Source of the DNA: Schoenoplectus triqueter
Taxonomy: Eukaryota > Streptophyta > Magnoliopsida > Poales > Cyperaceae
DNA: 64,000 bases
NCBI GenBank assembly: GCA_964058805.1
Contig: CAXKVV010002171.1
Span: 186,001-250,000, forward strand
Reading direction: 5' to 3'
Part shown: positions 62,143-64,000 of the stretch, piece by piece
Layout: each line of letters starts with the position of its first letter
How positions within the stretch are numbered: the stretch's first letter is position 1
Made by a program: the position numbers and the translations under genes
Notes under the pieces: generated by a model
Told to the model about the DNA's origin: nothing
The model's input: the letters and a program-made list of their open reading frames with translations, nothing else
The model's database searches: none

Positions 62143-62897
62143 ACGTGAAAACGGGACCCGACGCCCTCGGTACCGCCGAAAACGAGTCCGAGAGCGCAAA
62201 ACATGTAAACGGGTCTCGACGCCATCGGTACCGTCGAAAATGAGTCGGGGCGCGCAAAACGTGAAAACGGGACCCGACGCCCTCGGTACCACCGAAAACG
62301 AGTTCGAGCGCCCAAATTAGGAAAACGAGACCCGACGCACTTGGTACCTTCGAAATCGAGTCTGGGCACGCAAAATATGAAAACGGGACCCGACGCCCTC
62401 GGAACCGCCGAAAACGAGTCCGGGCGCGCAAAACATTAAATTGGGTACCGACTCCCTCGGTACCGCCGAAAATGAGTCCTGGAGCGCAAAACACGAAAAC
62501 GGGACCCGACGCCCTCGGTACTGCCGAAACCGAGTCCGAGAGCGCAAAACATGAAAACGGGTAACGACGCCATCGGTACCGACGAAAACGAGTCCGGGAG
62601 CGCACAACATCAAAACGGGACCCGACGCCCTCGGTACCGCCGAAAACGAGTCCGGGAGCGCAAAACATGAAAACAGGACCCGACGCCCTCGGTACGGCCG
62701 AAACCGAGTCCGGGAGCGAAAAACATGAAAACGGAACCCGACGCCCTCGGTACGGCCGAAACAGGGTCCGGGCGCCCAAAACATGAAAACGGGACCCGAC
62801 GCTCTCGGTACCCGCCGAAACAGGGTCCGGGCGCCCAAAACATGAAAACGGGACCCGACGCCCTCGGTACCGCCGAAAATGAGTCCGGGAGCGCAAA
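62143..62897. repeat. 755-bp tandem duplication, copy 1
   Basis: This is 13 monomers plus one base. Private states shared with copy 2 are ACATGTAAAC (62,201), ATTAGG in place of ATTAAG (62,316), AAAATATG, GCAAAACATTAAATTGGG and GGTACCGACG. The extra base is a C at about 62,811 (GGTACCCGCC), found in this copy only, so the offset is 755 before it and 754 after it. Confidence 0.93.
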
Positions 62898-63632
62898 ACA
62901 TGAAAACGGGACCCGACGCCCTCGGTACCGCCGAAAACGAGTCCGAGAGCGCAAAACATGTAAACGGGTCTCGACGCCATCGGTACCGTCGAAAATGAGT
63001 CGGGGCGCGCAAAACGTGAAAACGGGACCCGACGCCCTCGGTACCACCGAAAACGAGTTCGAGCGCCCAAATTAGGAAAACGAGACCCGACGCACTTGGT
63101 ACCTTCGAAATCGAGTCTGGGCACGCAAAATATGAAAACGGGACCCGACGCCCTCGGAACCGCCGAAAACGAGTCCGGGCGCGCAAAACATTAAATTGGG
63201 TACCGACTCCCTCGGTACCGCCGAAAATGAGTCCTGGAGCGCAAAACACGAAAACGGGACCCGACGCCCTCGGTACTGCCGAAACCGAGTCCGAGAGCGC
63301 AAAACATGAAAACGGGTAACGACGCCATCGGTACCGACGAAAACGAGTCCGGGAGCGCACAACATCAAAACGGGACCCGACGCCCTCGGTACCGCCGAAA
63401 ACGAGTCCGGGAGCGCAAAACATGAAAACAGGACCCGACGCCCTCGGTACGGCCGAAACCGAGTCCGGGAGCGAAAAACATGAAAACGGAACCCGACGCC
63501 CTCGGTACGGCCGAAACAGGGTCCGGGCGCCCAAAACATGAAAACGGGACCCGACGCTCTCGGTACCGCCGAAACAGGGTCCGGGCGCCCAAAACATGAA
63601 AACGGGACCCGACGCCCTCGGTACCGCCGAAA
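62898..63632. repeat. 755-bp tandem duplication, copy 2
   Basis: This is the second copy, with ACATGTAAAC at 62,956 and ATTAGG at 63,071. It lacks the extra C. The right edge is near 63,632, where it reads GAAACCGAGTCCGAG and copy 1 has GAAAATGAGTCCGGG. The match is otherwise almost perfect, so the event is recent. Confidence 0.92.
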
Positions 63633-64000
63633 CCGAGTCCGAGAGCGCAAAACATGAAAACGGGTAACGACGCCATCGGTACCGCCGAAAACGAGTCCGG
63701 GAGCGCACAACATGAAAACGGGACCCGACGCCCTCGGTACCGCCGAAAATGAGTCCGGGAGCGCAAAACATGAAAACGGGACCCGACGCCCTCGGTACGG
63801 CCAAAACCGAGTCCGGGCGCGCAAAACGTGAAAACGGGACCCGACGCCCTCGGTACCGCCGAAAATGAGTTCGACCGCCCAAATTAAGAAAACGAGACCC
63901 GACGCACTCGGTACCTTCGAAATCGAGACCGGGCACGCAAAACATGAAAACGGGACACGACGCCCTCGGTACCGCCGAAAACGAGTCCGAGAGCGCAAAA
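63633..64000. repeat. Array continues to the window end
   Basis: This segment has GTAACGACGCC, GCACAACATG and CGGTACGGCC monomers, then an ATTAAG marker at 63,883 preceded by a private GTTCGACCGCCC. The last base lies inside a monomer (GAGAGCGCAAAA), so the array goes on beyond the window. Confidence 0.9.

Larger units (their letters stand above)
1..64000. repeat. Satellite DNA array, 58-bp monomer, filling the whole window
   Basis: The anchor GCAAAACATG recurs every 58 bp (for example at 581, 639 and 697) and the pattern persists to the last base. About 1,100 monomers lie in one orientation with no inversion and no interrupting unique DNA that I could see. Length variants exist (44, 52, 59, 70 and 85 bp) but are rare. 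Most monomers carry the 8-bp palindrome CGGTACCG, containing a GGTACC site. Differences between neighbouring monomers are large (several bases) whereas monomers a higher-order period apart are nearly identical, which is typical of higher-order satellite organisation. No genes, RNAs or regulatory sites are supported anywhere inside it. The family is not one I recognise; placement in a eukaryotic heterochromatic region is inferred from length and structure only. Confidence 0.98.

Noticed and set aside
24090..63124. Many long open reading frames on the minus strand (to about 1,000 codons)
   Set aside because: They are translations of the 58-bp repeat in rotating phase, overlap each other in several frames, follow no gene-like boundaries, and exist because the consensus lacks minus-strand stops.
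1..64000. CRISPR array
   Set aside because: Monomers abut directly with no unique spacers, there are no cas genes, and the array is far too long and hierarchical.
1..64000. G-quadruplex potential
   Set aside because: Each strand has only two G3 runs per monomer and they are too widely spaced for four runs with short loops.
1..64000. Transposon, LTR or inverted-repeat element inside the array
   Set aside because: No interruption of the 58-bp period, no inverted segment, and no target-site duplication or transposase or polymerase signature was seen.
1..64000. rRNA, tRNA or telomeric repeat
   Set aside because: No tRNA-like cloverleaf, rRNA motif or short telomere motif appears. The GC-rich monomer matches none of these.
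1..64000. Bacterial or phage origin
   Set aside because: No genes, promoters or terminators occur in 64 kb, and nested higher-order satellite structure of this size is known from eukaryotic chromosomes. The organism itself cannot be named from the sequence.

Overview
The whole 64 kb window is one uninterrupted satellite (tandem-repeat) array. A single monomer, normally 58 bp long, repeats head to tail roughly 1,100 times, always in the same orientation. I could find no unique sequence, gene, RNA gene, transposon or array edge; the window starts and ends inside the array. The monomer reads from GCAAAACATGAAAACGGG through CCCGACGCCCTCGGTACCGC to a GAAAACGAG or GAAACCGAG stretch, and ends TCCGGGAGC or TCCGGGCGC. 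It is about 62% GC by hand count (36 of 58 bases) and has about nine CpG sites. An array of this length and hierarchy points to a eukaryotic chromosome (centromeric, pericentromeric, subtelomeric or other heterochromatin). I do not recognise the satellite family and cannot name the organism.

The long open reading frames are by-products of the repeat. The consensus has no stop codon in any frame of the minus strand. Because 58 is one more than a multiple of three, a reading frame walks through all three phases and yields a protein of 58-residue period (174 bp, three monomers). None looks like a gene.

The real content is the higher-order organisation. At least 49 copies of one diagnostic monomer junction (ATTAAG or ACTAAG in place of ACATGA) mark the array, and their spacing gives a barcode in which duplications show as repeated runs. 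Layout: (1) 1-4,168, a 1,913-bp higher-order repeat (33 monomers minus 1 bp). (2) 4,169-7,130, a mosaic with a block repeated at an offset of about 1,042 bp. (3) 7,131-12,462, a 2,666-bp tandem duplication. (4) 11,494-15,777, a second copy of 655-5,055. (5) 15,778-17,700, another copy of 6,444-8,366. (6) 17,701-24,759, a mosaic with 52-bp monomers and a module shared with the last 15 kb. (7) 24,760-47,431, the ACTAAG family in units of about 2.4-2.9 kb, including a nearly identical 7,771-bp tandem duplication (31,890-39,660 and 39,661-47,431) with a 1,621-bp duplication nested in it. (8) 47,432-64,000, a mosaic with a block of about 3 kb repeated at offset 6,926, a tandem pair of 1,461/1,519 bp and a 755-bp tandem pair.

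The picture is of repeated unequal crossover or amplification at many scales (58 bp to more than 10 kb) plus occasional single-monomer conversion, with young and old events layered on each other. Any function (centromere, heterochromatin, nucleosome phasing, transcription) is inference; the sequence shows only the repeat architecture. Boundaries were read by eye and are good to about one monomer unless an exact offset is given.
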